Notes: generated by a model not told the origin, from the letters alone. A stretch of DNA of 21,689 bases from G020353355 sp050116155 (GCA_050116155.1 JASFPE010000026.1:1-21689), one strand, 5' to 3'; positions 1 to 8,101 are shown, counted from the first letter of the stretch. Translations and numbers: made by a program.

Positions 1-714
1 GAACTCCAGGTGAATTTGGCACGCGTTGATTTGGGTATTGAAGAGGCGTCCATATTTCCGGATCTCCAACCAGGGCCCTATCTGAAATTGACTGTTTCCG
101 ATACAGGTCATGGAATGGATGCCGAAACCATCGAACGTATATTTGATCCCTATTTCACCACCAAGGCAAGGGGTAAGGGAACCGGCCTGGGCTTGGCCGT
201 CGTCCATGGCATCATCAAAAGTTATGGCGGCGCAGTCGAAGTTAAGAGCGAAATCGGCAAAGGCACGACGTTTGAGGTCTTTTTTCCGCGAGCTACGCCA
301 GAATTGCAGCCCGACGCAAAAGAAACAGGGGATCTGCAATTCGGTACTGAACGAATTCTTTTTGTAGATGATGAAAAGATTTTGGCCGACTTGGCTGAAA
401 ATATGTTGGAATATCTTGGTTATCAAGTCGTTGCGAAAACAGATGCTGTTGAAGCATTGGAAGCCTTTGAATCAGAGCCCCAAAACTACGATTTGGTTAT
501 CACGGATATGACGATGCCGAAAATAACAGGTGATCGGCTAGCCAAAGAAATAAAAGCCATTCGATCCGAGATCCCCATAATCATTTGCAGCGGCTATAAC
601 GAAGTTCTGGATAAAACCAAAGCAAAATCCACGGGGATATCAGCTTACCTGATGAAGCCCATCTCTTTGAAGGATCTTTCAGATTGCATCAGAGAGGCTC
701 TTGAGAAAGGCTGA
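1..714 (+). CDS. Hybrid sensor histidine kinase, C-terminal part (HATPase + receiver), 5' end outside window
   Basis: The reading frame is open from base 1 (GAA CTC CAG GTG), so this is the 3' part of a longer gene; the GTG at 10 is not a believable start. The first ~95 residues are the end of a GHKL ATPase domain: the G1 box DTGHGM, the F box FDPYFTT and the G2 box GTGLGL are all visible. After a short linker comes a complete receiver domain from ILFVDDEK, with the phosphoacceptor Asp in VITDMTMP (codon 505-507) and the conserved Lys in LMKP. Kinases of this layout autophosphorylate on a His (upstream, not visible) and pass the phosphate to the fused receiver. There is no output domain after the receiver, so a separate response regulator or HPt protein probably completes the relay. 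The input signal cannot be inferred. The next gene begins about 130 bases downstream and is unrelated. Confidence 0.93.
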   Translation, partial: ELQVNLARVDLGIEEASIFPDLQPGPYLKLTVSDTGHGMDAETIERIFDPYFTTKARGKGTGLGLAVVHGIIKSYGGAVEVKSEIGKGTTFEVFFPRATPELQPDAKETGDLQFGTERILFVDDEKILADLAENMLEYLGYQVVAKTDAVEALEAFESEPQNYDLVITDMTMPKITGDRLAKEIKAIRSEIPIIICSGYNEVLDKTKAKSTGISAYLMKPISLKDLSDCIREALEKG

Positions 715-845
715 TCAGAATTAGCGGTACGGGATTCTAAGTTGATTTCATTTCCAAAAAGGTGTCTCTCCTGTATGGTCACAAATTTCTTAATTTTACA
801 CCAAACGTTCATTTGTTATCAAGGTAAACAGCAAGGGGTAGATCT

Positions 846-1895
846 ATGTTTTTTCGCAAAAAAGAGACGTTAATGGGGTTGTCGCGTACCTGCGGTTGAG
901 CTGCCAAAATCGGCCCGACGGATCTGTCGGACGTGCTTAAGGGCTTAGAGTCCCCCCGTGACCCGAATCTTTTAGTGGGCTATGATACCAGTGATGATGC
1001 GGCTGTGTACCGTATTTCCGCGGAGATCGCCCTGATCAGCACCGTGGACTATATTACGCCACCGGTGAATGATCCCTATTGGTTTGGTCAAATTGCAGCC
1101 GCCAATTCGCTGTCGGATGTCTATGCCATGGCGGGAAAACCTCTGACCGCCTTGAATCTCGTGATGTTTCCTGCCACCAAACTGGATATGAGCTTTTTAA
1201 AGGAAATACTGCGCGGTGGAAACGATAAAGTGCTTGAGGCAGGAGCCTGTCTGGCCGGGGGGCACTCCGTGGATGACCATGAGCCCAAATATGGACTTGC
1301 GGTTACGGGCAGTGTGCACCCCGAGCGAATTCTGACCAACGGCGGAGCCCGAGTCGGTGATGTTCTGATTCTCACAAAACCGCTGGGTACGGGCGTGCTT
1401 TTTAATGCTAACCGATCCGGCAAGTTACCATATCGAGAATTGGAAGCTATTCTTCCCCAGGTCGCTGCATTGAACCGGGGGGCGATGGAGGTAGCTTTAA
1501 GATTCGATGTGCATGCGTGCACCGATGTCACCGGATTTGGTATTTTAGGGCATACTCTGGAAATCGCGAGGGCCAGCGATGTCCAAATCGATCTTTTTTA
1601 TGATGAACTTCCCTTTTATGCCAATGCATTGGAGATGTACCGTAAGGGCGAAAACACCGGAAGCAATAAAGCCAATAGAAAAATGGTCAAAGGATTTTGG
1701 GATGAATCCTCTAAAAAATCTGAAGCAGAGGAATCGTTGCTTTTTGACCCTCAGACCTCCGGTGGTCTATTGTTGATCGTTGCCGAATCCCAAAGCGAAG
1801 ACGTCATTGCGGAATTAAAAAGCACAGGCGTTGAGACGGCGGTCAGGATTGGCAAAGTGCTTGCTCGAGGTCATCCTCATTTGCGAGTAATTTAG
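846..1895 (+). CDS. selD: Selenide, water dikinase (selenophosphate synthetase), selenocysteine-containing
   Basis: Makes selenophosphate from selenide and ATP, the selenium donor for Sec-tRNA and 2-selenouridine. From ATG 846, preceded by AAGGGG about 7 bases upstream, the frame reads through a TGA at 897-899. The context CG-Sec-AAKI matches the active-site loop of SelD, where Cys or Sec is followed three residues later by an essential Lys (Cys17/Lys20 in E. coli; here Sec18/Lys21). Downstream the protein is colinear with the family: the metal-binding Asp motif DTSDDAAV, the TVDYITPPVNDPYWFGQIAAAN block, GGHSVDDHEPKYG and FDPQTSGGLL. Read this way the protein has 349 residues, normal for SelD; starting at GTG 933 would lose the catalytic residue. 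An in-frame ATG at 873 is a possible alternative start, but it has a poorer ribosome site and puts Sec at position 9. SelA, SelB and tRNA-Sec are not in the window and must be elsewhere for this reading to hold. Confidence 0.95.
897..932 (+). promoter_or_regulatory. Sec-insertion TGA codon with candidate bacterial SECIS hairpin
   Basis: The TGA at 897-899 lies in frame in selD. Fifteen bases after it, CCGAC (915-919) pairs perfectly with GTCGG (926-930) around the six-base loop GGATCT. Bacterial SECIS elements are short hairpins inside the coding region close behind the UGA, recognised by SelB, so position and size fit. The identification rests on position and pairing only; no folding program or SelB-binding model was run. 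Confidence 0.75.
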
Positions 1896-1920
1896 TTGCT
1901 CTGATGATTACTATAAATTA

Positions 1921-1948
1921 TAGGCCCGGTAAATAGAAGTCGGGCCTA
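1921..1948. terminator. Hairpin between convergent selD and the DUF4242-like gene
   Basis: TAGGCCCG (1921-1928) and CGGGCCTA (1941-1948) form a perfect 8-bp stem with a 12-base loop, 25 bases after the selD stop. There is no clean T tract on the plus strand; on the minus strand the stem is followed by an AT-rich stretch. It sits between two convergent genes and may serve both, but the missing U-run makes it a moderate call. Confidence 0.5.
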
Positions 1949-2010
1949 ATCTGCTCGCGACAATGTTGCATACGCACTGATATGGTTGAATGCTGGCGTA
2001 CGTCGATTTA

Positions 2011-2325
2011 TTAAAAACCCAGAGTGCTGGCTTTGGCTTCGGCGGCAAGATGTTCTTCCCATTTCTTTCCCCACAAATCCGGAATCGTTTCTTCAACTTC
2101 AACCATCGATTCGAAGGATATATTCAGGTCTGAAAAAATCGATTTCAATTCCTTTTCACTCGGGGCCAACCATACACAATAGCGCACCCCCATTTTTTTA
2201 TTGAAACATGTCCTGACCCAGGTGCATGTCTCAACATTGGCGAGTTTGCCCCAGTTTTCTTCCACTTTCTCCCAACTGATGCTGGGATCATTATGTACTA
2301 CCATGTATTTTCGCATCTTAGCCAT
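2011..2325 (-). CDS. Small DUF4242-like protein
   Basis: A 104-residue soluble protein with no signal peptide. The start at 2325 (MAKMRKYMVV) is chosen because GGGAGAG lies six bases upstream of it; the ATG at 2331 would overlap that site. The pattern of a short N-terminal beta strand (KYMVVHND), a central block ending RYCVWLAPSEKEL and a C-terminal VEVEETIPDLW resembles the DUF4242 family (one member, SCO4226 of Streptomyces, is a nickel-binding ferredoxin-like fold protein). That assignment is from memory of the family pattern and is only moderate. Three cysteines sit in the middle (ETCTW, RTCFN, RYCVW) and could bind metal, but this is speculation. The gene converges on selD and is transcribed alone. 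Confidence 0.72.
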   Translation of the reverse strand: MAKMRKYMVVHNDPSISWEKVEENWGKLANVETCTWVRTCFNKKMGVRYCVWLAPSEKELKSIFSDLNISFESMVEVEETIPDLWGKKWEEHLAAEAKASTLGF

Positions 2326-2340
2326 TTGCATCTCTCCCTT

Positions 2341-2726
2341 TGCGGTTTAAAAAATACGAGTTATTTTGGATTAAGAATGTCTGAGCGATGCGATCAACTC
2401 TTAACAGAACACGGAGTGTCCCGCTAGGCGCCGTGTATGCATAATTTTAGAATTTCCATCATTTTTCATATCCTAAACCAAAAAAATCTATTTCCTATAT
2501 CCAGAGAAAAAATCTATATTGAATCTCTATGAATAGGTGTAGAAAAATCTTTGGATATAATTAAGATAAGTCACTGAAGGATTTGCGTCAACTTCAAATG
2601 AATGACTAGCGCATCTTTAAATCAACGAAACTCTCATACTGTGTTAAATAAAATTAGTCCGCGCGAAAAGCAAAGTCAGCTTTAGCTGTTTCTTCAGGTA
2701 AATTCCGTTTAGATTTCTATTGATTT
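2341..2726. other. AT-rich intergenic region, no gene seen
   Basis: About 450 bases separate the divergent DUF4242-like gene and the activase gene. The stretch is AT-rich, with no ORF of recognisable content, no RNA gene and no clear inverted repeat. It must hold the promoters of both flanking transcripts; only one weak promoter candidate, listed separately, could be picked out. Confidence 0.6.
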
Positions 2727-2754
2727 TTGTTAATATCGAGCATAATTTTATAGA
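2727..2754 (+). promoter_or_regulatory. Weak sigma-70-like promoter candidate for the glycyl radical operon
   Basis: TTGTTA (2727-2732), a 16-base spacer and TATAGA (2749-2754) lie 37 bases upstream of the activase start. The match is partial and in AT-rich DNA, where such matches arise by chance. Confidence 0.3.
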
Positions 2755-2791
2755 CTTAGGTATTTTATCGACCTGATGCCCAGAAATTGTC

Positions 2792-3697
2792 ATGAATACA
2801 GGTGTCATTTTCGACATAAAGAAATTTGCCATTCATGATGGTCCCGGTATCCGCACGACAGTTTTTTTCAAAGGGTGTCCGCTGAACTGCCGGTGGTGCC
2901 ACAATCCGGAAGGATGGACCATCGCAGTGCAACATGTTCACCACAGAGAACGCTGCATCGGCTGCGGTGAATGTGTTCAGCTCTGCCCGCATCATGCCAT
3001 TGAAGCCTCCGATGAGGGAATTTCATGGGATGATGAATCCTGTATGCGATGCAACACATGTGTGCAAAACTGTCCTTCAGAGGCCCATGAATTCATCGGT
3101 CAGACGGTGAGCATTGATGATGTCGTCGAAAAAATCAAAAAGGATATTGTTTTTTACGATGCATCGCACGGCGGGGTAACATTTTCCGGTGGTGAACCTT
3201 TAATGCAAGCTGAATTTTTATTAAATCTATTGAAAGCCTGCGGACAACTTGACCTCCATCGCACGGTAGATACCACGGGCTACGCAGATGCCGAACTTCT
3301 TTTGGACGTGGCAAGCCACACGGATCTTTTCCTGTACGATATAAAGCATATGGATCCGGAAAAGCACAAAAGCTATACGGGTGTGTCCAATAAGAAAATA
3401 CTCAACAACCTCAAGCTTTTGGCCCGACACGGGGCCGATATCAATATTCGGATACCGGTAATTTCGGGCTTTAACGTCGACGATGAAAATATAAAACGAA
3501 CCGGCGAATTTGTGTCATCGTTGCCGGGTATTAGAAAAATAAGCCTGCTTCCCTTTCACAACGCATCCGGCGCAAAATACGCCAGGCTCGGGATTCACTG
3601 TTTTTCATCGGAAATTAAGATTCCAACCCGGCGTGAATTAAACGATATGGCCGAGCGCCTGGGTGATTTTGGCTTGCAGGTTAAAATCGGAGGCTGA
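2792..3697 (+). CDS. Glycyl-radical enzyme activating protein (radical SAM, two ferredoxin-type clusters)
   Basis: Activase for the glycyl radical enzyme encoded six bases downstream: it cleaves S-adenosylmethionine reductively and abstracts a hydrogen from the glycine of its partner. The N-terminus (GVIFDIKKFAIHDGPGIRTT) is typical of the PflA family. The radical-SAM cluster ligands are C29, C33 and C36 (CPLNCRWC). An inserted ferredoxin domain supplies C55/C58/C61/C65 and C84/C87/C90/C94 for two more 4Fe-4S clusters; activases of dehydratase-type and decarboxylase-type glycyl radical enzymes carry this insert, whereas PflA itself does not. The SAM-binding GGE motif is present in TFSGGEPLMQ. 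At 301 residues the length is normal. No strong Shine-Dalgarno precedes ATG 2792, but the homology supports this start. The activase precedes its enzyme and is probably co-transcribed with it. Confidence 0.95.
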   Translation: MNTGVIFDIKKFAIHDGPGIRTTVFFKGCPLNCRWCHNPEGWTIAVQHVHHRERCIGCGECVQLCPHHAIEASDEGISWDDESCMRCNTCVQNCPSEAHEFIGQTVSIDDVVEKIKKDIVFYDASHGGVTFSGGEPLMQAEFLLNLLKACGQLDLHRTVDTTGYADAELLLDVASHTDLFLYDIKHMDPEKHKSYTGVSNKKILNNLKLLARHGADINIRIPVISGFNVDDENIKRTGEFVSSLPGIRKISLLPFHNASGAKYARLGIHCFSSEIKIPTRRELNDMAERLGDFGLQVKIGG

Positions 3698-3702
3698 CCA
3701 AG

Positions 3703-6063
3703 ATGAATGCAAGAGTTGCCAGACTTCGCCAGACGAGTGTTGAGACCGAACCCAGTATTTCTGTGGAACGCGCTTTGCTGGTGACCGAGTTTTACAAAGA
3801 AAATTATGGTAAATATTCGAATCCGGTTCTCAGGGCCCTGAATTTTAAGAATCTGTGTGAGAAAAAAACCATCTACATCGGTGAAGATGAGCTGATTGTC
3901 GGAGAGCGTGGACCTTTTCCCCGGGCAGTGCCTACATTTCCGGAACTTACCTGCCACTCTGTCGAAGACCTTAAAGTATTAAATTCCAGAGATATGACGG
4001 GATATCGCGTATCCGATGATACGATGGCGATCTATGAAAATAAAGTTATCCCTTACTGGCAGCACCGCACGATGCGCGATTGTGTATTTCAATGTGTGCC
4101 CGACGAATGGAAATCTGCCTATGAGGTCGGCATGTTTACAGAGTTTATGGAACAGCGTGCACCGGGCCACACCACCTTAGACGGCGTCATCTATACCAAA
4201 GGTATGTTGGATTTTAAAGCCAAAATCCAGGCGGTAGTGGAAAATTTGGATTATCTGAATGATCCGCAGGCTGCTGTCAAAGCCGAAGAGTTAAAGGCCA
4301 TGGATATCTGCTGTGATGCGGCCATCATATTTGCCGAGCGCCACGCACAACTGGCTGAAAAAATGGCCGGAAACGAGAAAGATCCACGACGCAAGGCTGA
4401 ACTTGAATGCATTGTAGCCAATTGCCGACGGGTTCCAGCGCAGGCGCCCCAAGACTTCTGGCAGGCACTGCAAATGTACTGGTTTGTCCATCTGGGTACC
4501 ATTACCGAGCTCAACGGTTGGGATGCCATGAATCCCGGGCATTTAGACCAACACCTATTGCCGTTCTATGAAAAAGGCCTGTCAGAAGGAAAGCTGGACC
4601 GGGAAAGGGCCAAGGAGCTGATCGAATGCCTGTGGGTAAAATTTAATAATCATCCTGCGCCTCCGAAAGTGGGGATCACGGCAAAAGAAAGCGGCACCTA
4701 TAACGATTTTACCAATATCAATATCGGCGGCTTGAAGTCTGACGGCTCCGACGGCGTCAACGAGGTATCATATATCATGCTGGAAGTCATCGATGAAATG
4801 CATCTGCTCCAGCCGGGCACCAATGTGCAAATCAGCCAAAAGACACCCGAACGTTTTTTAAAAGCTGCCTGCCGGGTGATTCGAAAAGGATACGGTTATC
4901 CTTCGGTGTTTAACACCGATGAAGTCATTATGGAGCAGTTACGTGTCGGTAAGACGCTCGAAGACGCACGTGAGGGAGGCTGCAGCGGATGTATCGAAAC
5001 CGGCGCTTTTGGAAAAGAAGCATACATATTAACGGGATACCTCAATGTTCCCAAAATACTAGAGCTGGTTTTGAACGATGGTGTGGATCCAATCACCGGC
5101 CGCCGTGTTGGATTAAACACCGGTGATCCGCGTGAATTCAAGGACTTTGATGCGCTTTATGAGGCCTTTAACAAACAGCTCAATTACATTGTTGATTTGA
5201 AGATAAAGGTCAATAATCTCATTGAGCGTCAGTACGCAGCCTACGTACCTGCCCCTTTTTTATCGGTTGTGATTGCAGATTGTATTGCCAATGGCAAAGA
5301 TTATTATGATGGCGGTCCGCGTTATAACTCCAATTACATTCAATGCTGTGGCATCGGCACGGTTAGCGATAGTCTCTCGGCCCTTAAAAAGCATGTGTTT
5401 GAAGACAAAACAGTTACAATGGCGCATTTGCTGAAAGCCCTGCAAACTAACTTTGCGGATGAAGAAGCCTTGCGTTTGCGTTTATTTAACAAAACACCCT
5501 TTTTCGGCAACGACGATGATTATGCCGACACTATCATGCAACGGGTCTATGATTCCCTGTTTGAGGCCATCGACGGCAAGCCAAATACCAAGGGCAGCCA
5601 CTATCACCTGAACATGCTTTCGACGACCTGCCATGTATATTTTGGTAAAGTCCTCGGAGCCACGCCCAATGGCCGGCACGCCGGCGCACCGATTTCCGAT
5701 GGCACCTCTCCGTCTCACGGAGCCGATCGTTATGGTCCGACCGCGGTAATTAAATCTTTGGGGAAAATGGATCAGTCGAAATCCGGTGGTACCCTGTTAA
5801 ACCAGCGATTCTTACCCAGCATTGTCGAAGATGAAGACGGCATCGAGAAACTGGCCCATTTGATTCGCAGTTATTTTAGACTCAACGGCCATCATATTCA
5901 GTTCAACATAATCGACTCCCAAACCCTTCGTCAGGCCCAGGCAGCCCCGAATGAATACCGGAACTTGCTGGTACGGGTAGCCGGTTACAGTGATTATTTT
6001 GTGGATTTGGATGAGTATCATCAGAACGAAATCATTGCGAGAACCGAACATGATTCTTTTTAA
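3703..6063 (+). CDS. HypD-type glycyl radical enzyme (pyruvate formate-lyase superfamily), substrate unknown
   Basis: A 786-residue oxygen-sensitive glycyl radical enzyme with a PFL-like barrel (about 1-640) and a glycine radical domain (about 660-786). The thiyl cysteine is C430 and the adjacent general base E432 (SGCIETG); the radical glycine is G761 in RVAGYSDYF. The spacing and flanking sequence (GAFGKEAYILTGY, MFTEFMEQRAPGHT, CLWVKFNN, NEVSYI) follow the trans-4-hydroxy-L-proline dehydratase (HypD) branch, whose C. difficile member uses C434, E436 and G765. It is not a true pyruvate formate-lyase (no Cys-Cys pair) and lacks the CVEP motif of choline and glycerol lyases. The branch also includes N-methyl-hydroxyproline dehydratases and uncharacterised members, so the substrate cannot be fixed. 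GGAGG lies 8 bases before the ATG, inside the end of the activase gene. No proC, small decarboxylase subunit or microcompartment gene is adjacent. Confidence 0.93.
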   Translation: MNARVARLRQTSVETEPSISVERALLVTEFYKENYGKYSNPVLRALNFKNLCEKKTIYIGEDELIVGERGPFPRAVPTFPELTCHSVEDLKVLNSRDMTGYRVSDDTMAIYENKVIPYWQHRTMRDCVFQCVPDEWKSAYEVGMFTEFMEQRAPGHTTLDGVIYTKGMLDFKAKIQAVVENLDYLNDPQAAVKAEELKAMDICCDAAIIFAERHAQLAEKMAGNEKDPRRKAELECIVANCRRVPAQAPQDFWQALQMYWFVHLGTITELNGWDAMNPGHLDQHLLPFYEKGLSEGKLDRERAKELIECLWVKFNNHPAPPKVGITAKESGTYNDFTNINIGGLKSDGSDGVNEVSYIMLEVIDEMHLLQPGTNVQISQKTPERFLKAACRVIRKGYGYPSVFNTDEVIMEQLRVGKTLEDAREGGCSGCIETGAFGKEAYILTGYLNVPKILELVLNDGVDPITGRRVGLNTGDPREFKDFDALYEAFNKQLNYIVDLKIKVNNLIERQYAAYVPAPFLSVVIADCIANGKDYYDGGPRYNSNYIQCCGIGTVSDSLSALKKHVFEDKTVTMAHLLKALQTNFADEEALRLRLFNKTPFFGNDDDYADTIMQRVYDSLFEAIDGKPNTKGSHYHLNMLSTTCHVYFGKVLGATPNGRHAGAPISDGTSPSHGADRYGPTAVIKSLGKMDQSKSGGTLLNQRFLPSIVEDEDGIEKLAHLIRSYFRLNGHHIQFNIIDSQTLRQAQAAPNEYRNLLVRVAGYSDYFVDLDEYHQNEIIARTEHDSF

Positions 6064-6134
6064 GATTATGTCCCATAAATAGAGCAAATAGGTCGAGCTG
6101 GCTATCTAAAATTAGCTGTGTTGTAGAAAATAAA

Positions 6135-6314
6135 AAATTCCAAGCACCAAATTACAAATCACAAACAAATCCCAAATTCGAAATTCCAATAATTCAAACT
6201 TTGATGAATCCGGAGTGACGAGAAATAAGACTATCTACGATTTCGTAACCGTTTGAGATTTTGAATTTTTTCATTGGGATTTATTTGTGATTTGTAATTT
6301 GAGATTTGGAATTT
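6135..6314. repeat. Long imperfect inverted repeat (63-bp arms)
   Basis: The arms 6135-6198 and 6252-6314 are reverse complements at roughly four positions in five, separated by 53 bases. The core CAAATTACAAATCACAAA (6148-6165) has an exact 18-base partner at 6284-6301, and after one mismatch the pairing continues through AAATCCCAA/TTGGGATTT. The DNA is very AT-rich and encodes nothing. It lies just after the glycyl radical operon and just before the strong terminator. The look is that of a dispersed palindromic repeat of the kind scattered through desulfobacterial genomes; copy number cannot be judged from one window. Confidence 0.85.
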
Positions 6315-6318
6315 ATCC

Positions 6319-6356
6319 AAGAAAACCCCGGGGGCTTTTGCCACCGGGGTTTTCTT
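6319..6356. terminator. Strong bidirectional intrinsic terminator
   Basis: AAGAAAACCCCGG (6319-6331) pairs perfectly over 13 bp with CCGGGGTTTTCTT (6344-6356); the loop can fold further as GGC-TTTT-GCC. The A/T-rich ends of the stem give a U-run in both orientations. It lies between the convergent glycyl radical enzyme gene and the 3-hydroxyacyl-CoA dehydrogenase gene, about 20 bases past the stop of the latter, so it most likely ends both transcripts. Confidence 0.88.
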
Positions 6357-6376
6357 ATGGATTTTTCGATTCGCCT

Positions 6377-7312
6377 CTATTTCAAGGCCTCTAGCATGTC
6401 CTCGGTGGGGCCGACAACGTATTTGGATAAATCGCGTGCTTTGGGATTGCGGGGATCGCTCCAATCGTAAAAGCCCTTGCCGCTGATGGCGCCGTGCTCG
6501 CCATTTTTGACCATGCGCATCAACGTCAGCGGGGGATACATCCGCGGGTCATTGGATGCCTGGTACATTTCCAGACCCACCCTCAACATGGTAGGGGTGG
6601 TGACAAAATCGTGCAGTTTAAATGTTCCTTGCGGGTGCCCCAGACTGGTGTTCAAACCGATGTCTCCATCCTCTACCTTGATTTTTCCTTGTTCGAGCAG
6701 ACGAACGGCATCCAGCATTTGGGGAACCAGAAGGCGGTTAACCCAGAATCCGGGAATGTTGGGTGCTAAAAACGGCGCTTTTTTCATATCGAGCAGCGCT
6801 TTACGGGTAAACTCCACAGTTTCCGCAGTGGTTTTAGCCCCGGGAATGACTTCCACACCAGGCATCAGAGGTACCGGGTTCATGCCATGGGTAACGATGG
6901 AAAGCTCGGGTCTGCCACCGGCCTCACCCATGATGTCAATGTTCAGACTGCTGGTATTTGACCAGAAGATAATGTTTTCAGGTAGCTGGGGCAGCAACTC
7001 CCCCAGAACTTTACATTTGAGCTGTAAATCTTCGAAGATGACTTCAAGGAATACTTCGCAGCCTTTGGCTGCATCCATGAATGCACCTTGATCCTGATGG
7101 ATGGTGATGTTTTTGATGGCTTTCTCACCGAATTCGGGGTCGTCGATTTTTGACCTTTTGGCTACTGTACCGGCGAGTTTCAAGCATGTTTTTTCCGCTT
7201 TTGCCAGCGTATCGGCATTCGAATCAAAGCAGTGCACTTGGTTTCCGGTCATCGCGCATTGGGTAATCCAGCCACATCCCATAACTCCCGTTCCAATAAT
7301 TGCAACTTTCAT
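6377..7312 (-). CDS. 3-hydroxyacyl-CoA dehydrogenase family protein
   Basis: NAD-dependent oxidation of an L-3-hydroxyacyl-CoA to the 3-ketoacyl-CoA is the expected reaction. The N-terminal Rossmann fold has GTGVMG at residues 7-12 and an acidic residue at the end of strand 2 (CFDSN). The active-site region is recognisable: SNTSSL, the catalytic His in VTHGMNPVPLM and the Glu in GVEVI; the C-terminal domain ends with the typical GKGFYDW. At 311 residues it is a stand-alone dehydrogenase without an enoyl-CoA hydratase fusion. The start at 7312 has AGGAGG six bases upstream. The C-terminal domain reads GHPQGTFKLHDFVTT where classical butyryl-CoA-type enzymes read GxPxGPF, so the natural substrate may not be a simple fatty acyl-CoA; related branches act on carnitine or sugar acids. 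Nothing nearby identifies the pathway. It follows the phosphatidyltransferase gene on the same strand after 117 bases and a weak hairpin. Confidence 0.92.
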   Translation of the reverse strand: MKVAIIGTGVMGCGWITQCAMTGNQVHCFDSNADTLAKAEKTCLKLAGTVAKRSKIDDPEFGEKAIKNITIHQDQGAFMDAAKGCEVFLEVIFEDLQLKCKVLGELLPQLPENIIFWSNTSSLNIDIMGEAGGRPELSIVTHGMNPVPLMPGVEVIPGAKTTAETVEFTRKALLDMKKAPFLAPNIPGFWVNRLLVPQMLDAVRLLEQGKIKVEDGDIGLNTSLGHPQGTFKLHDFVTTPTMLRVGLEMYQASNDPRMYPPLTLMRMVKNGEHGAISGKGFYDWSDPRNPKARDLSKYVVGPTEDMLEALK

Positions 7313-7388
7313 TGTGTCCTCCTGTTAATGTAGTTAATGGTTATTCTCTAGTGACAATTTCGTTAAAAATTAAATTATATCAACCCCT

Positions 7389-7413
7389 AAAAAGCTTGAT
7401 TTCCTGGCTTTTT
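7389..7413 (-). terminator. Weak hairpin after the CDP-alcohol phosphatidyltransferase gene
   Basis: AAAAAGC (7389-7395) and GCTTTTT (7407-7413) can pair over 7 bp with an 11-base loop, 17 bases past the stop of the minus-strand gene ending at 7430. The T run is inside the stem. It may separate this gene from the downstream dehydrogenase gene. Confidence 0.35.
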
Positions 7414-7429
7414 ATGAGATCGTCATATT

Positions 7430-8101
7430 TTATTTAAAAACCACGTGTTTTTTCTTATCAAGATGTTCTTTTTTTATTTCGGCCTGATGTTCAAAACTGT
7501 CTGCATCCTGTTTGTAAGCGTGTCGAATTCGCTGCAAAGCGGTAAAATTGGCAAAGATCGCGATTAACCATATTACCAGTTTCAGTACGACGACGTGAAC
7601 GATAGCCCCCAGTCCAAGAAATACGATGCGTTCGGGTCGTTGCATGATTCCCACCTTGGAGTCAAACCCCAGGCTCTCCGCACGCGCCCGGCAGTAACTT
7701 ACCATGATTGAGCCACACAGGGCAAAGAAAACAACAATGGATGTCTGGTAGTCTTTTGCCAAAACAAAATGAGCTGCGACCCCAAAGAAGATGACAAATT
7801 CTGCATATCGATCAATAGCGGAGTCAAATAGAGCCCCAAAACGGGTCGCTTTTCCCGAAGCGCGAGCCAGACTGCCGTCGATCGTATCGCACAACCCGCC
7901 CAGCAACATTAATATTCCCCCCAGACGAATATAACCCAATATTAAGACCACCGCCGCCATGGATGTGATAATGACACCCGCAACCGTAAAAGCATTTGGA
8001 CTCAACCCCCATCTGGCAAAAAGGTTTATGAGGGGTGTTAAAATTCGAATAAAGATTTTTTGCAATCTTTCTGGAATTAAGCGTCGGCTTGTATCGGCCA
8101 T
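7430..8101 (-). CDS. CDP-alcohol phosphatidyltransferase family protein (PIP-synthase-like)
   Basis: Integral membrane enzyme that moves a phosphatidyl group from CDP-diacylglycerol to an alcohol. The family signature is complete: D72-x2-D75-G76-x2-A79-R80-x8-G89-x3-D93-x3-D97, which binds the metal ions and CDP. Hydrophobic segments flank it (about 38-60, 62-75, 100-130 and 155-195). Further on, RARAESLGFDSKVGIMQRPER resembles the region that binds the phosphorylated acceptor in phosphatidylinositol-phosphate synthases, so an alcohol carrying a phosphate is plausible, but phosphatidylglycerophosphate synthase or another specificity cannot be excluded. The C-terminus is a charged cytoplasmic tail rich in Lys and His. 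Length 223 is normal. AAAGG lies 8 bases before the ATG. It is the next same-strand gene after the PfkB kinase, across 290 bases of repeat DNA. Confidence 0.9.
   Translation of the reverse strand: MADTSRRLIPERLQKIFIRILTPLINLFARWGLSPNAFTVAGVIITSMAAVVLILGYIRLGGILMLLGGLCDTIDGSLARASGKATRFGALFDSAIDRYAEFVIFFGVAAHFVLAKDYQTSIVVFFALCGSIMVSYCRARAESLGFDSKVGIMQRPERIVFLGLGAIVHVVVLKLVIWLIAIFANFTALQRIRHAYKQDADSFEHQAEIKKEHLDKKKHVVFK

Noticed and set aside
715..845. Search for a riboswitch or tRNA ahead of selD
   Set aside because: No conserved fold or cloverleaf could be drawn; only the ribosome site is supported.
1121..1531. 136-codon open frame antisense to selD
   Set aside because: Lies wholly inside selD on the other strand, has no ribosome site or recognisable domain, and mirrors codon bias of the real gene.
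3595..3957. Minus-strand frame across the activase/glycyl radical enzyme junction
   Set aside because: Overlaps two well supported genes and shows no domain.
3703..6063. Annotation as pyruvate formate-lyase, choline TMA-lyase or 4-hydroxyphenylacetate decarboxylase
   Set aside because: No Cys-Cys pair of PFL, no CVEP motif of choline/glycerol lyases, and no small subunit gene as needed by 4-hydroxyphenylacetate decarboxylase; HypD-type motifs fit better.
6477..7091. 204-codon open frame antisense to the 3-hydroxyacyl-CoA dehydrogenase gene
   Set aside because: Shadow of a clearly identified gene; composition is low-complexity Ser/Pro and no motif is seen.
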